64,000 nucleotides of DNA from Paenibacillus sp. 32O-W. GTDB taxonomy: Bacteria; Bacillota; Bacilli; Paenibacillales; NBRC-103111. The translations under genes were made by a program, and so were the position numbers. Under the pieces are notes generated by a model. It was not told the origin of the DNA. It made no database searches and saw nothing but the letters and a program-made list of their open reading frames with translations. Numbering within the stretch: the first letter of the stretch is position 1; each line of letters opens with the position of its first letter. Of the stretch, positions 54,829 through 64,000 are shown in pieces. Where the stretch lies: assembly GCF_007679495.1 (NCBI RefSeq), contig NZ_VEGP01000015.1, positions 1-64,000 of the forward strand, read 5' to 3'.

Positions 54829-54870
54829 CCCGGGACAGAGGCGGCAAGGGGCCTTTGTCCCGGGATTTTT
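54829..54870 (+). terminator. Rho-independent terminator after glpK
   Basis: CCCGGGACA pairs with TGTCCCGGG and is followed by ATTTTTCTTT. It also lies just past the end of the convergent P5C dehydrogenase gene. Confidence 0.85.
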
Positions 54871-54893
54871 CTTTGTCAACACTTCCGGCGGTA

Positions 54894-56441
54894 TTACCAT
54901 TTCTCAGAAACAAGCTTCGCTTGGGTGAACAAGAGCAGGTAATCGCGCCCGCCCGCTTTGGAGTCGGTACCGGACATATTGAATCCGCCGAACGGATGGA
55001 CGCCGACGAGCGCGCCGGTGCATTTGCGGTTGAAGTATAGGTTGCCGCAGTGCATATGGCGCCGGGCGTATTCCAGATGCTCGCGGTTCCGGCTGAACAC
55101 CGATCCGGTCAGGCCATACTCGGTATTGTTGAATATATCGACCGACTGCTTGAAATCATCCGCCTTGCAGACGGCAAGCACCGGGCCGAAAATCTCCTCC
55201 TGCATGATGCGGGCATTCGGCAGTACGTCCGCGATTACGGTCGGCTGCAAATAGTAGCCGTCGCCTTCCGCGATGTCTCCTCCGGCAACCAGGTGCCCTT
55301 CCCCCGCACCGATATCCATGTATTCCCGAATTTTGTTATAGGCGCTCTCATCGATAACCGGTCCGATCGGATGGTTTTCTTCCGGCAGGCCGACGGTTAA
55401 TTGCTTCGTCTTCTCGACGATATGCCGGAGCACCTCTTCATACAGATCCTGATGGATGATGGCGCGGGAGCCGGCGGAGCACTTCTGCCCCTGGAAGCCG
55501 AAGGCGGATGCGACGATCGCGTCCGCAGCCTCCGCAGGATCGGCGCTGCTGTCCACGACAATGCCGTCCTTGCCGCCCATCTCGGCGATCAGCCGCTTGA
55601 TCCAGATCTGGCCTGCCGCCGGGCGCGCAATCCGCTCGTTAATCCGCAATCCGACATCGCGAGAGCCCGTGAACGAGACGAAGCGGGTGCGCGGATGATC
55701 TACGAGCAGGTCGCCGATCTCTCCTCCGGAGCCGGGGACGAAATTCAGCACGCCGGCCGGCAGCCCGGCTTCTTCCATCAGCTCGACGAATTGGGCTGCA
55801 ATGACCGGCGATGCCGAAGCCGGCTTGAGCACGACCGTATTGCCGGCGACGAGAGCGGCGCAGGTCATACCGGCCATGATGGCGAGCGGGAAATTCCATG
55901 GCGGTATGACGACGCCGACGCCGAGCGGGATGTAGGTCAGCCGATTGTCCTCGCCCGGAAGCGGAGTCAACGGCTGCGGCTGGGCGAGGCGGATCATCTC
56001 CCGGCCGTAGAACTCCAGGAAGTCGATCGCCTCGGCGACGTCGGCATCCGCTTCGGCCCAATTCTTCCCGACTTCATACACAAGCCAGGCGGAGAACTCG
56101 AACTTGCGCCGGCGGATGAGAGCGGCCGCCTTGAACAAATAGCCCGCCCGAACCTCCGGGGCGACATGCTGCCAATCCCGGAACGCGGCATCCGCAGCGG
56201 CAATCGCCTGGTTCGCCAGATGGGCATCGGCCTGGGCGACATAGCCGACGATCTGTTTGACTCGCCCGGGGTTGACGGATACGATGCTTCTGTCGGTCAT
56301 GATCTTCCGGCCGTTGATACGAAGCGGATAGGTGCGCCCCAACCGGGCACGGACGCTCTCCAGCGCGGCAAGCATCGCCTGCCGATTATGTTCCTGCTTG
56401 AAATCGGTAAACGGTTCGTTGCGGTATTCCACCATCGTCAT
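54894..56441 (-). CDS. pruA: 1-pyrroline-5-carboxylate dehydrogenase
   Basis: A 515-residue aldehyde dehydrogenase that turns P5C (glutamate semialdehyde) into glutamate with [12 protein letters not shown] is the cofactor loop near residue 165, the general base Glu is in AEMGGKDG near 285, and the catalytic Cys in [13 protein letters not shown] near 320. The length equals that of Bacillus RocA. I chose ATG 56441, with GGAGGG 7 bases upstream. It is downstream of proline dehydrogenase, 43 bases apart, forming a proline breakdown operon. Confidence 0.94.
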   Translation of the reverse strand: MTMVEYRNEPFTDFKQEHNRQAMLAALESVRARLGRTYPLRINGRKIMTDRSIVSVNPGRVKQIVGYVAQADAHLANQAIAAADAAFRDWQHVAPEVRAGYLFKAAALIRRRKFEFSAWLVYEVGKNWAEADADVAEAIDFLEFYGREMIRLAQPQPLTPLPGEDNRLTYIPLGVGVVIPPWNFPLAIMAGMTCAALVAGNTVVLKPASASPVIAAQFVELMEEAGLPAGVLNFVPGSGGEIGDLLVDHPRTRFVSFTGSRDVGLRINERIARPAAGQIWIKRLIAEMGGKDGIVVDSSADPAEAADAIVASAFGFQGQKCSAGSRAIIHQDLYEEVLRHIVEKTKQLTVGLPEENHPIGPVIDESAYNKIREYMDIGAGEGHLVAGGDIAEGDGYYLQPTVIADVLPNARIMQEEIFGPVLAVCKADDFKQSVDIFNNTEYGLTGSVFSRNREHLEYARRHMHCGNLYFNRKCTGALVGVHPFGGFNMSGTDSKAGGRDYLLLFTQAKLVSEKW

Positions 56442-56484
56442 ACCCAATCCCTCCAATATGATTATTATGAAATATGAATAATAC

Positions 56485-57405
56485 CTACGATTTGAAGAGA
56501 GACTTCAGCACAAAACCTACGTTCGCCGGCCGTTCCGCCAAGCGGCGCATGAAATAGCCATACCAATCGTTCCCGAATGGAACGTATACCCGCATCTTAT
56601 ATCCTTCATTTGCGAGATCGTGCTGCGCCTGGGTGCGAATGCCGTAGAGCATCTGAAATTCAAATTGGCTTCGCGGGATTTGGCGCTCTTCGACGAAGTG
56701 CTTGACATGCTGAATGATGGCATCATCATGGGTGGCAATAGCGGCATAGTCACCATTGCCGAGATGCTGCTCGATGATCCGGATGAAATTGCGGTCAACG
56801 TCTGCCTTATTCGGGTAGGCGACGTCCGGCGATTCCTTGTAGGCGCCCTTCACGAGCCGCAGATTCGGCCGGAACCGGTGCAGCCTGTCGATGTCGTCCG
56901 CGCTCTTGTACAGGTAAGCCTGAATGACAAGACCGACCGTGTCGCCGTATTCCTCGCGCAGCTCGCAGAAAATATCGATGGAGGCCTCATTATGGGCGTA
57001 ATCCTCCATATCGATGCGCACGAAGTTGCCGCAGGCGGCGGCGGTGTCCAGGATGGCCCGCATATTGCGCATGCACAGCTCCCGGGACAGATCCAGCCCG
57101 AGCTGGGTCATCTTGAGGGAGAGGTTCGAACGAACACCGCTCCTCTCAATTTCCTGCAGCGTTCGTATGCAGAATTGGGTCGATTCCAGCGCTTCTTCCT
57201 CTGTTAGAATGAATTCGCCCAAATGATCCAATGTGGCCTCAATCCCCGCTTCATTGAGTTCCCGAACCACTGCGATGGCATCCTCAATCTGCTCGCCGGC
57301 GACGAAGCGGCGGGCGCCGAATCGCAAGCCGTACTTCTTCGCGGCACGGTTGGCGAGGCGATTTTTAGACAGAAATAACAAACCATTCCTCAATAAGCTT
57401 TCCAT
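56485..57405 (-). CDS. Proline dehydrogenase
   Basis: A 306-residue FAD enzyme that oxidises proline to P5C. The barrel motifs [39 protein letters not shown] and [12 protein letters not shown] are those of the monofunctional PutB/FadM group. I chose ATG 57405, preceded by AAGGGA at 10 bases; an earlier ATG at 57453 lacks a ribosome site. First gene of the proline unit; the opposite-strand regulator shares the 225-base promoter region. Confidence 0.93.
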   Translation of the reverse strand: MESLLRNGLLFLSKNRLANRAAKKYGLRFGARRFVAGEQIEDAIAVVRELNEAGIEATLDHLGEFILTEEEALESTQFCIRTLQEIERSGVRSNLSLKMTQLGLDLSRELCMRNMRAILDTAAACGNFVRIDMEDYAHNEASIDIFCELREEYGDTVGLVIQAYLYKSADDIDRLHRFRPNLRLVKGAYKESPDVAYPNKADVDRNFIRIIEQHLGNGDYAAIATHDDAIIQHVKHFVEERQIPRSQFEFQMLYGIRTQAQHDLANEGYKMRVYVPFGNDWYGYFMRRLAERPANVGFVLKSLFKS

Positions 57406-57630
57406 CCGCGCATCTTCCCTTCTTACGGGTAAAAGTGTATAAAACTTAAACATATTTTATATTTATGATTAAATATAAACACAAAAAATTGGAAATGTAA
57501 ACACTTTCCTGAGTCTGGAACGGAAAAAGGGCGAAGTCCCAAGGTTGCCCGGCTAGTGATTGTTTTCTCATTGCAATCTGGTGGCGGTTTTGCCATAATC
57601 TAAGAAAAATCGAATGCTTGGAGATGAACG

Positions 57631-58917
57631 ATGAGCCGGTCAGAAGTGATGGAAGCCGTGCTGAGCGGCTTGCTTGGCGCAATGAATGACGCCGTAACCG
57701 TCATAGACAATGAGGGGACGGTATTATATTGGAATCGGGTTGCCGAAGAGACGTATGGAATCAATGGTAAAGATATTATCGGACGCAAGATAGGGGATTT
57801 CTTCCAGAGGGAATCGATCATGCTCTTTCAGGTTATGGAGAGCGGCCGTGCCGTGTATCAGGTCTATCACGAGCCGCGGCCGGGCATGCATGTCATGATC
57901 AACGCGGCCCCGATCGCGGATGCGGCGGGGAAGACGATCGGAGCCTTGTCCATCGAACGCGACGTATCCTCTTATGTGAAATTAAGCGCGGAAATGTATC
58001 ATCATCCGGAAGGCCAACCGCTGCTGCCCGCGGTCTTTCCCGCCGGGCTGCTTCAGCGGGTGAAGACGGTATTTTCCCTGGGGCAGCCGCTGCTCCTTGG
58101 CGGAGAGGGGGGAGTGGGCCGCACATCGATGGCCGAATGGCTGCACCGAAGCGCCGGCCGCTCCGGCCGCTTCGTGATGGTGAGCTGCGGCACCGTTCCG
58201 GAAGGAATGCTGGAGGCGGAATTGTTCGGCTATCAGGGAGAAGAAGAGCGGCCCGGGAAGCTGGATCTGGCAGCGGAGGGCACCCTCTACCTGAAAGACA
58301 TGGACGCACTGCCTCCGGCGATGCAGGAGAAGCTGGCGGCAATGCTGCGCACGTCCCGCTTCGAGCGTCTGGGCGGCACGGCATCCGTTCCGCTGCAGTG
58401 CAGAATATGCGGGTCCGTCGGTCCTCAAGCCGCCGGGGAAGAGGCGGGCCGCTTGCTGCCTTCTTTGCGGTACGCCTTCCAGCTCTACACGGTTCCGCCG
58501 CTGCGCGAGCGGAAGCAGGACCTGCCGGAGCTGTGCCGGCTTTTCCTGGATCAGGCGGCCTCCAAGGCAGGCATGACCGGGCCGGAGCTTGCGCCGGACG
58601 CACTGGCGGCGGTGTTGGCGTACGATTGGCCGGGCAACCTGTCGCAGTTGCGGAATGCGATGGAGTACGCCGTAGCGGCGGCAAGCGGATCCGGCACTGT
58701 GACGTCCGCTCAACTGCCGGAATATGCCCGCTTGAGGACTTTGAATGAGCTGACGGAGCCGGATCTCCCCCTCAGCGTCCATTCCGGCGAGTGGGAACGA
58801 GCCCGCATTGCCGAGACGCTCGAGCGGGCGAACGGAAACAAGGCCAAAGCCGCGCGCATGCTGCAAATCTCCCGGGGAGCCCTCTACTATAAGTTGAAGC
58901 AATACGGGTTGGAATAG
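57631..58917 (+). CDS. PAS-AAA+-Fis transcriptional regulator with degenerate ATPase
   Basis: A 428-residue regulator divergent from the proline genes. Residues 15-115 form a PAS sensor (VTVIDNEGTVLYWN), residues 140-360 an AAA+ domain of the sigma-54 activator type, and residues 390-428 a Fis-like helix-turn-helix (ANGNKAKAARMLQISRGALYYKL). The Walker A reads GEGGVGRTS with Arg in place of Lys, the Walker B GTLYLKDMD lacks the usual GTLFLDEI form, and ELFGYQGEEER stands where GAFTGA would be. So it probably does not drive sigma-54 and may work like TyrR-type, sigma-A-dependent regulators, sensing proline or a breakdown product. Confidence 0.85.
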   Translation: MSRSEVMEAVLSGLLGAMNDAVTVIDNEGTVLYWNRVAEETYGINGKDIIGRKIGDFFQRESIMLFQVMESGRAVYQVYHEPRPGMHVMINAAPIADAAGKTIGALSIERDVSSYVKLSAEMYHHPEGQPLLPAVFPAGLLQRVKTVFSLGQPLLLGGEGGVGRTSMAEWLHRSAGRSGRFVMVSCGTVPEGMLEAELFGYQGEEERPGKLDLAAEGTLYLKDMDALPPAMQEKLAAMLRTSRFERLGGTASVPLQCRICGSVGPQAAGEEAGRLLPSLRYAFQLYTVPPLRERKQDLPELCRLFLDQAASKAGMTGPELAPDALAAVLAYDWPGNLSQLRNAMEYAVAAASGSGTVTSAQLPEYARLRTLNELTEPDLPLSVHSGEWERARIAETLERANGNKAKAARMLQISRGALYYKLKQYGLE

Positions 58918-59221
58918 GTGCAGATGGGTGCCGCCCACGGGAGTTTTCATAGAAGCCGACCAATCGCCATGCATCTTCACGAAGCGTGCCGGGAAAGGCT
59001 TATTTAAGAGAGCCCGACTTATGGATAAGCCTGGTTGCTGAGAATACTGTGCCATGAATCTCTCGGGGCGGCCTCAAGCAGGGTAATTCCGCGGCAAAAA
59101 CCCGGATCGGATCGGGAGCCTTGCTTGTTATGCTTACTCTTCGTGGTCTTTTTACCTGAGATCTGCCTTGAAAATCCGTCTATTTTCATTTTCTGCTGGT
59201 GACGTGCAAACGGAATGGAGC
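58918..59221. other. Gene-free stretch after the proline regulator
   Basis: Three hundred bases with no convincing frame, terminator or promoter. It leads into the family B repeat. Confidence 0.3.
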
Positions 59222-59412
59222 GTCTAACTGGATTTTATGCAGGTAAATTGAAGCGGATCGAGAAAAGCGATGAAAGTAAATGGAAAAACTCCATTTAAAA
59301 TCGATGATTTTGGGGATCCTCGCCCTAATTGCGGGAAATAACTGGAGTTTTTCCAGTTAGATTTCGTTTTTCCTCCAAAAAGGTACAAACTAACTGTATA
59401 AAATCCACTTAG
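59222..59412. repeat. Intergenic repeat with CTAACTG/CAGTTAG half-sites (family B, copy 2)
   Basis: TCTAACTGGATTTT at the left end, TGGAAAAACTCCATTTA, AACTGGAGTTTTTCCAGTTAG and ACTAACTGTATAAAATCCACTTAG repeat in alternating orientation. Order, spacing and several linker words (AAGCGGATCGAGAAAAGCGAT against AAGCGAATGGGCGAAAATGAT) match copy 1 at 48.8 kb. Confidence 0.65.
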
Positions 59413-59794
59413 TTGTCATTTTCTGCGAGTAGACTGATAGAAGTAGTTCAACCGCATGACACCGCAACACCCATGACACTGAATGAACCCATGAAACCCA
59501 TGACACTGCGGCATCAGATTAAGAAAACAGATGGCTAATTTCAAGATAAGGGTCATTTCCGCCCGAGATAGCGACTTAGCTGAACGAGATTAGCAAGCTG
59601 GCCAAGAAATCCACTAGGGTTTCCCTCTGAAGAATCAATCTAGTATTAATTAAGAAAGGCTTGTAATAATTTCCTTCGATTCCATATAAAAAATGGGCCG
59701 GGGTCTGCTCTTGAAGGCAGGCGCCGGCTTGTTTATTGCCTGCCGGTAAGCCGCCGGGACCGCATAAAATACTGGAAGTTCCTATGAAAGGCCG
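59413..59794. other. Gap before the germination operon
   Basis: Holds short direct repeats of CCCATGACACTG near 59471-59515 and a minus-strand terminator-like hairpin (GCCGG with CCGGC and an inner CTGC/GCAG, 59697-59728, T-run on the minus strand) with no minus-strand gene to end. No convincing gene. Confidence 0.3.
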
Positions 59795-59825
59795 TGAATA
59801 AAACATCGGTGTACGCTCCATAGTA
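59795..59825 (+). promoter_or_regulatory. Forespore (SigG) promoter of the germination operon
   Basis: TGAATA at 59795-59800 and CATAGTA at 59819-59825 with an 18-base spacer match the SigG consensus in full. It ends 38 bases before the first germination gene, as expected for germinant receptors, which are made in the forespore. Confidence 0.75.
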
Positions 59826-59863
59826 GATAAACGAAGAAAAACGTTATTCTGAGAGGATGTGCA

Positions 59864-61429
59864 ATGAGAAAAAGAGACTTGGTCCATAAACAGCCGATCA
59901 TTCCAGAACGGGATTGGATAGGCATGCAGGGAGTAGAGGAACCCGAAGGGCTCGGTCCTGCTTTGGAGCCCCGACTGGCCTGGTTCCAAGGGATGCTGGA
60001 ACGCTGCTTTGATGCGGTATTTCATCCCTTCACCGCGATGCCTGACGAACGTTCCTGCGTCTGTATCTATTTGCGCGGGATGGTGGATTTCGATTTATTC
60101 CAGCAATTCGTGCTGCAGCCGCTCACGTCGCCTCCCGGGGAGCATCCGCTGCATGTGCGAATCTTCGAGCATACCATTCTGCCCGCAGCCTCTTATTCCG
60201 CCATCCATCGGTTGAAGGAAGGTTTGAACGCAGTTCTGGACGGCAACATCCTTCTGCTGATAGATGGAGAAGAGAGAATGGTTTCTTTTCCATATGTTCT
60301 GATAGAAAAAAGAGCGATCGAGGAAGCCAAGAACGAGACCGTCATCCGGGGGCCGCGGGAAGGCTTTGTGGAGCATCTGGAGACGAATTTGACTCTGCTG
60401 CGGCGGCGCATCAAGAGTCCTTACTTAAAAATGGAGCGATACCAGATCGGCAGTTATACGCAAACGGATGTTGTCGTCACGTATCTGGAAGGAGTCTGTA
60501 CGGAGAAGCTGGTGGACGAAGTGAAGCTGAGGCTGTCCCGGATCGTCATTGACGGAGTCCTCGATACGAGCTATGTGGAGGAATATCTGGAGGATAGCCC
60601 TTCATCGCCATTCCCCCAGCTTCAGTATACCGAAAGGCCGGATACGGCCGCCGCCGCTCTGCTGGAAGGACGGGTTGTCATTTTCGTAGACGGAACGCCG
60701 AATCCGCTGATTGCTCCCGTGACGATGTTCGCCATGCTGCAGTCCGCCGAAGATTATTATCAGCGGTTCTATGCCGCCAGTTGGATCCGGTGGATTCGTT
60801 ACGGCTTGATGATCGCCTCACTTCTCCTTCCCTCCCTTTATATCGCTATTACCACCTTCCATCCGGAGACACTGCCTGCGAATTTATTAATCAGTGTGGC
60901 GGCTGCCAGGGATGTGGTTCCTTTTCCGGCGGTGGTGGAGGCCTTCCTGATGGAGCTGACCTTCGAAGGCTTGAGGGAGGCCGGGCTGCGGATTCCGAAG
61001 CCAATTGGGCAGGCGGTTTCCATTCTCGGAGGGCTGGTCATCGGACAGGCAGCGGTTCAGGCAGGCATTGTGGCCGCGCCGATGGTTATCATTGTGTCGC
61101 TCACGGGAGTAGCCTCCTTCGTCATTCCCCATTTCGATCTGGGGCTGACGCTTCGCTTCCTGCGGTTTCCGATCATGATTCTGGCCAGCGTCCTCGGCTT
61201 GTTCGGAATCGTCATCGGTTTGATCCTGATTTATCTTCATCTGATCACTTTGCGTTCTTTCGGTACTCCTTATTTATCCCCGATAGCTCCGATGAAGGGT
61301 CAGGATGCCGCTGACGTATTCGTCAGGGCTCCTTGGTGGCGGATGAGGAGAAGGCCTGAATATTACGCCGGGTCTCCCAATAAAGAACGACTGCAATATG
61401 TCAATCGAATGGAAAGGAAGGAGGAATAG
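59864..61429 (+). CDS. Spore germination protein, GerA family (A subunit)
   Basis: A 521-residue A subunit of a germinant receptor in the inner spore membrane. The N-terminal 300 residues are soluble (VFVDGTPNPLIAPVTMFAMLQSAEDYYQRF is the conserved entry to the membrane part), followed by about five helices and the family signature PKPIGQAVSILGGLVIGQAAVQAGIV. The end (FVRAPWWRMRRRPEYY) is cytoplasmic. GAGAGGATG precedes the ATG. Its stop is directly followed by the C-subunit ATG, so the genes are coupled. The germinant cannot be told. Confidence 0.93.
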   Translation: MRKRDLVHKQPIIPERDWIGMQGVEEPEGLGPALEPRLAWFQGMLERCFDAVFHPFTAMPDERSCVCIYLRGMVDFDLFQQFVLQPLTSPPGEHPLHVRIFEHTILPAASYSAIHRLKEGLNAVLDGNILLLIDGEERMVSFPYVLIEKRAIEEAKNETVIRGPREGFVEHLETNLTLLRRRIKSPYLKMERYQIGSYTQTDVVVTYLEGVCTEKLVDEVKLRLSRIVIDGVLDTSYVEEYLEDSPSSPFPQLQYTERPDTAAAALLEGRVVIFVDGTPNPLIAPVTMFAMLQSAEDYYQRFYAASWIRWIRYGLMIASLLLPSLYIAITTFHPETLPANLLISVAAARDVVPFPAVVEAFLMELTFEGLREAGLRIPKPIGQAVSILGGLVIGQAAVQAGIVAAPMVIIVSLTGVASFVIPHFDLGLTLRFLRFPIMILASVLGLFGIVIGLILIYLHLITLRSFGTPYLSPIAPMKGQDAADVFVRAPWWRMRRRPEYYAGSPNKERLQYVNRMERKEE

Positions 61430-62634
61430 ATGAACCGCCTCTTGAGCAGAACGATTCGCCTGTCCTCGGTCCTGTCGGTTTGCATGCTGTTGACCACCGG
61501 CTGCTGGTCGCGTATTGAGATCAACGACAGAGCTTTCGTGACATCCATGTATGTTGATGATGCCGGGAATGGGCAGGTCCGGGTGTCGTTGGGCTTTCCG
61601 CTTCCCAACCGGCTGGTGCAGGGCCAGTCCGGCGGTGTGTCCAATGACGGCAACCCCTATACCCATATGACCAAAGAAGGGAAGACGATCGCCGAGGCCA
61701 TCCGGAAGATTCAGAACGATCTTTCCCGCGAGATCAATTGGGGGAGCAACCGCATTATTGTAGTCAGCAGCCAATATGCAAAGCAAGGAATGCAGCCGCT
61801 GATGGAGTACCTTGGCCGTCTTCCTCACATCCAATTAAAAACATACTTATTCGTTGCCAAGGAAGAAGCGGAGAAGATCCCGCGGATGTCGGCCGTTTTC
61901 GAACGTTTTCCGAGCGAGGTGCTGAGGGAGTTTGCAAGAAGAAGGATGACTTTAAACGCACTCTTCGAGATCTGATGGGTGTCCAGCCTTATGGCGGCAG
62001 TTTAACTATGGGCTTGCTGTTGTCTCGTAAGGAAAACCTGGCCAGCGAAAAAAATAAAATAGGCGAATGGGTCGGAACGGAAGGGGCGGCTTTGATCAAG
62101 AACTATAAATGGGTCGGGCAGATGGGGGCGGAGCAAACCGAAGGGGCCCTATGGATAATGAACCGGATGAAGTCCACGATTGTCAAGGCGTCCTCCCCTT
62201 CCGACGAAAGACCCGTGACCTTCGACATAATCAAAAGCCGTTCCCGGATAAGGCCGGTCTGGGATAAGGACGATCTCGTTTTTAAAATGAAAATAACCCT
62301 GCAGGCTCAAGTTCTGGCTTCCGATTCCAATCTAAGAATCACCGATCCCGCCAATATCGCCAAGCTGCGAACCGCGCTCAAGGAAGAGGTGGAAAGGATA
62401 ATCCGCAAGGCTTTCGATGAATCCCTCCGTCATAAAGCCGATTTTTATAAGCTGGGGGAGAGAGTCGAGCTCCGGTATCCCAAGCGCTTCGCGTCTATCA
62501 AAGAAAAATGGCAGCACTATTACGCCGAGCATGCCCGGCTGGAATTGGAAATTGACCCCTATATCAAGAGGGCGGGGGGAGAGCAGGATCCTTTAAGAGC
62601 GGAATACGGAGAGCAGGAAGGAGGAGGCTCATGA
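61430..62634 (+). pseudogene. Germination protein Ger(x)C subunit, split by a frameshift
   Basis: The first frame gives a lipoprotein signal (LLTTGC lipobox), the N-terminal Ger(x)C domain (CWSRIEINDRAFVTSMYVDD) and 181 residues, then stops at 61975. From about 61937 a second frame continues the domain seamlessly: KKKDDFKRTL, LMGVQPYGGSLTMGLLLS, to the end at 62634. Joining them gives about 400 residues, the normal length. The break lies in CAAGAAGAAG (61935-61945), where one missing base explains it. Either a true mutation or a sequencing error; no programmed-slippage motif is seen. Confidence 0.8.
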
Positions 62635-62858
62635 TTATCACCGTGTTATTATTGGGGTTCGGAGGGGCGGCCTGGCTGGAATGGAAGGAATTACGGCAGA
62701 AGGAGGAAGGCCGGAGAACCTATTGGATCGTTTTCGGCATTCTAGGATTTGCTCTAATATACAGTGCTGCCGTCAGTTTCGATAAAACCTTACCAAGCCT
62801 TAGCTCTTATATGATTCCATGGCTGAAGCCGATTCAGGATTGGATATTAATGAAATGA
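62631..62858 (+). CDS. Small germination receptor subunit (D-like)
   Basis: A 75-residue protein with two hydrophobic helices (IITVLLLGFGGAAWLE and WIVFGILGFALIYSAAV) joined by a charged loop. Its ATG overlaps the C-subunit stop by 4 bases. Similar two-helix D subunits of about this size occur in germinant receptor operons of Bacillus and modulate them; membership rests on size, topology and place. Confidence 0.8.
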   Translation: MIITVLLLGFGGAAWLEWKELRQKEEGRRTYWIVFGILGFALIYSAAVSFDKTLPSLSSYMIPWLKPIQDWILMK

Positions 62859-62930
62859 GGATGAGCCGGTCGGGTATAAGCAGGGCAGGAACTGGATCAG
62901 CATTGGCATTTTACAGGCAGGAGGTAGAGG

Positions 62931-64000
62931 ATGGAGAGGATCACTCAAAGCCAAATCGTGATGCTGTTCGTTATTTTTTTCTATTCTTCCATTGCGGGAT
63001 TTATGATCCGGCCGCTGGCCAAAGCTTCGGGATACGGTTCCCTATGGGTCATGCTGGCCGGGGGCGCGCTCGGGCTGGGATGGATTTATTTGTCCGTTGC
63101 ATTCGCGAAGAGAAGGCCGGATGGCTATTTGGCCGATTATGGCCGGGAAATTGTGGGCCGTTGGCTGCATGTGCCGTTAATGCTGGTCATTGTTTTTTTC
63201 GCGCTTCAACTGTCAGCTTTCGTTCTGAGGGAATACCAGGATTTTATGGTGCAAAATTATTTACCCGGCACTCCCGATTGGGTCGTTTCCGGCATGCTGG
63301 GGATTAGTGCGGCGTTTGCCGTCCGTTCCGGCATTGAGGTAATTTTCCGGTTTGCGCAGGGGATCTTCATTCTTGTTGTAGTCTCTATTGCCGTTACCAC
63401 CGCCATGCTGGGGTACCAGGTGGACGGGCACCGGGCCATCGGTTTCTTCACCCGCTTTGACGTCAGGGAGATTTGGGAAGGGGCCTATATGGTTTGCGCA
63501 TTATATGCTGAATGGGTGATGGTGGTCCTGTTTTTCCCGAAGCTCAAGGAGTCGGGGCGGACCTTCCGCAGCTTAACAGGGGCGGCGCTGCTGGGAACTC
63601 TCTTCGTTCTCATGCTGCAGGTTCCAACGCTGCTTCTGTTTGGCAGCGAGCTGACGACCAATCTCACGTACCCTTTGTTGGAGGCGGTGCGCTACATACG
63701 CTTCGGAGATTTTCTCGAAAATATTGACCCGATGCTGGTAGCGATATGGACGACTTGTATTTATATCAAGGTCTGTCTGTGCTTGTATGTTTCCGTGTTT
63801 GTACTCTCCCGGCTGCTCCGGCTCGACAGCGTGAGGCCTCTGGCGTTTGCCGCGAGTGCCCTGATGATCGGCTTATCGCAGCAGATGGCTCATGACTCTA
63901 TTGAACTGAACGACTATTTGCAAAATGCGGCGATGACGTTCGGGCTGGCCGCCATGGGCGTGCCGCTGTTCTACTACGCCATCGACTCGCTGAAGAGCAG
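62931..64000 (+). CDS. Endospore germination permease, GerB subunit (partial, runs off the window)
   Basis: 356 residues are readable before the window ends; the family is normally about 365, so only the tail is missing. About ten hydrophobic helices of the amino acid permease-like fold are seen, starting RITQSQIVMLFVIFFYSS, with GAYMVCALYAEWVMVVLFFP near residue 185. AGGAGGTAGAGG precedes the ATG. Last listed gene of the germination operon (A, C, D-like, B). Confidence 0.9.
   Translation, partial: MERITQSQIVMLFVIFFYSSIAGFMIRPLAKASGYGSLWVMLAGGALGLGWIYLSVAFAKRRPDGYLADYGREIVGRWLHVPLMLVIVFFALQLSAFVLREYQDFMVQNYLPGTPDWVVSGMLGISAAFAVRSGIEVIFRFAQGIFILVVVSIAVTTAMLGYQVDGHRAIGFFTRFDVREIWEGAYMVCALYAEWVMVVLFFPKLKESGRTFRSLTGAALLGTLFVLMLQVPTLLLFGSELTTNLTYPLLEAVRYIRFGDFLENIDPMLVAIWTTCIYIKVCLCLYVSVFVLSRLLRLDSVRPLAFAASALMIGLSQQMAHDSIELNDYLQNAAMTFGLAAMGVPLFYYAIDSLKS

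Noticed and set aside
57580-57600. TGGCGG..TTTGC as a sigma-54 promoter before the proline regulator
   Set aside because: The spacing between the GG and GC elements is several bases too short on either strand.
59576-60025. Minus-strand 149-codon frame across the germination operon start
   Set aside because: It overlaps the SigG promoter and the start of the A subunit, has no ribosome site and its composition mirrors the opposite gene.

Overview
The window comes from an endospore-forming, low-to-middle GC Gram-positive bacterium, most likely Paenibacillus or a close relative (Paenibacillaceae). The reasons are the AGGAGG-type ribosome binding sites with frequent TTG and GTG starts, CUT1 sugar transporters of the LplB/YtcP type without their own ATPase, catabolite-responsive (cre) sites, a T-box leader, a GlpP-type antiterminator, an ECF sigma/anti-sigma pair, HelD, bacilliredoxin and a GerA-type germinant receptor operon. 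No rRNA, tRNA, CRISPR array, prophage or complete insertion sequence was seen.

Layout. Positions 1-4200 hold a minus-strand sugar ABC transporter (binding lipoprotein, then two permeases) with a perfect cre site at its start. Then come a WGxxGxxG-CTERM exported protein and a metallo-beta-lactamase-fold hydrolase. Positions 5.8-11 kb are a sugar-derivative oxidoreductase region: an aldo/keto reductase and a Gfo/Idh/MocA dehydrogenase, a divergent AraC regulator, and two more overlapping Gfo/Idh/MocA dehydrogenases. Positions 11-21.6 kb hold an SNF sodium symporter, a PD-(D/E)XK-like protein, a ROK regulator with an SSS sodium/solute symporter, and a second CUT1 transporter. Positions 21.7-31.4 kb hold a 57-residue membrane protein with a SigG-like promoter, HelD, an orphan Fur box, a Pit phosphate transporter, a MetX-like hydrolase with a divergent LysR regulator, and an EcsAB-like ABC exporter. 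Positions 31.4-37.3 kb are a T-box-controlled ilvA-ileS unit (IleS of the type 2 kind) and a MazF-like protein with long extensions.

Positions 37-50.5 kb hold an SDR enzyme, an anti-sigma/ECF sigma pair with its own ECF promoter, CopC/CopD, a short inverted-repeat element, ChrA, a BaiN/HI0933-like flavoprotein, two small linked genes, bacilliredoxin, a PHP phosphatase, NadE, AcpS and a c-type cytochrome lipoprotein. Positions 50.7-58.9 kb are carbon catabolism: glpP-glpD-glpK for glycerol, and a proline degradation pair (proline dehydrogenase and P5C dehydrogenase) opposite a regulator with a degenerate AAA+ domain. From 59.8 kb to the end is a germinant receptor operon (A, C, a small D-like subunit, B) whose C gene is split by a frameshift; the B gene runs off the window.

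The less expected content is in the gaps: three families of short intergenic repeats with internal inverted half-sites (one TAACGGTTGC copy, two TGCAGGT copies, two CTAACTG copies), a 133-bp MITE that carries a terminator, an orphan Fur box, a decayed PEP-utilising-domain pseudogene, and several small unlisted reading frames. No complete novel system could be demonstrated. The strongest leads are the small SigG-type gene, the endonuclease-like gene bracketed by palindromic DNA, the degenerate proline regulator and the split gerC.
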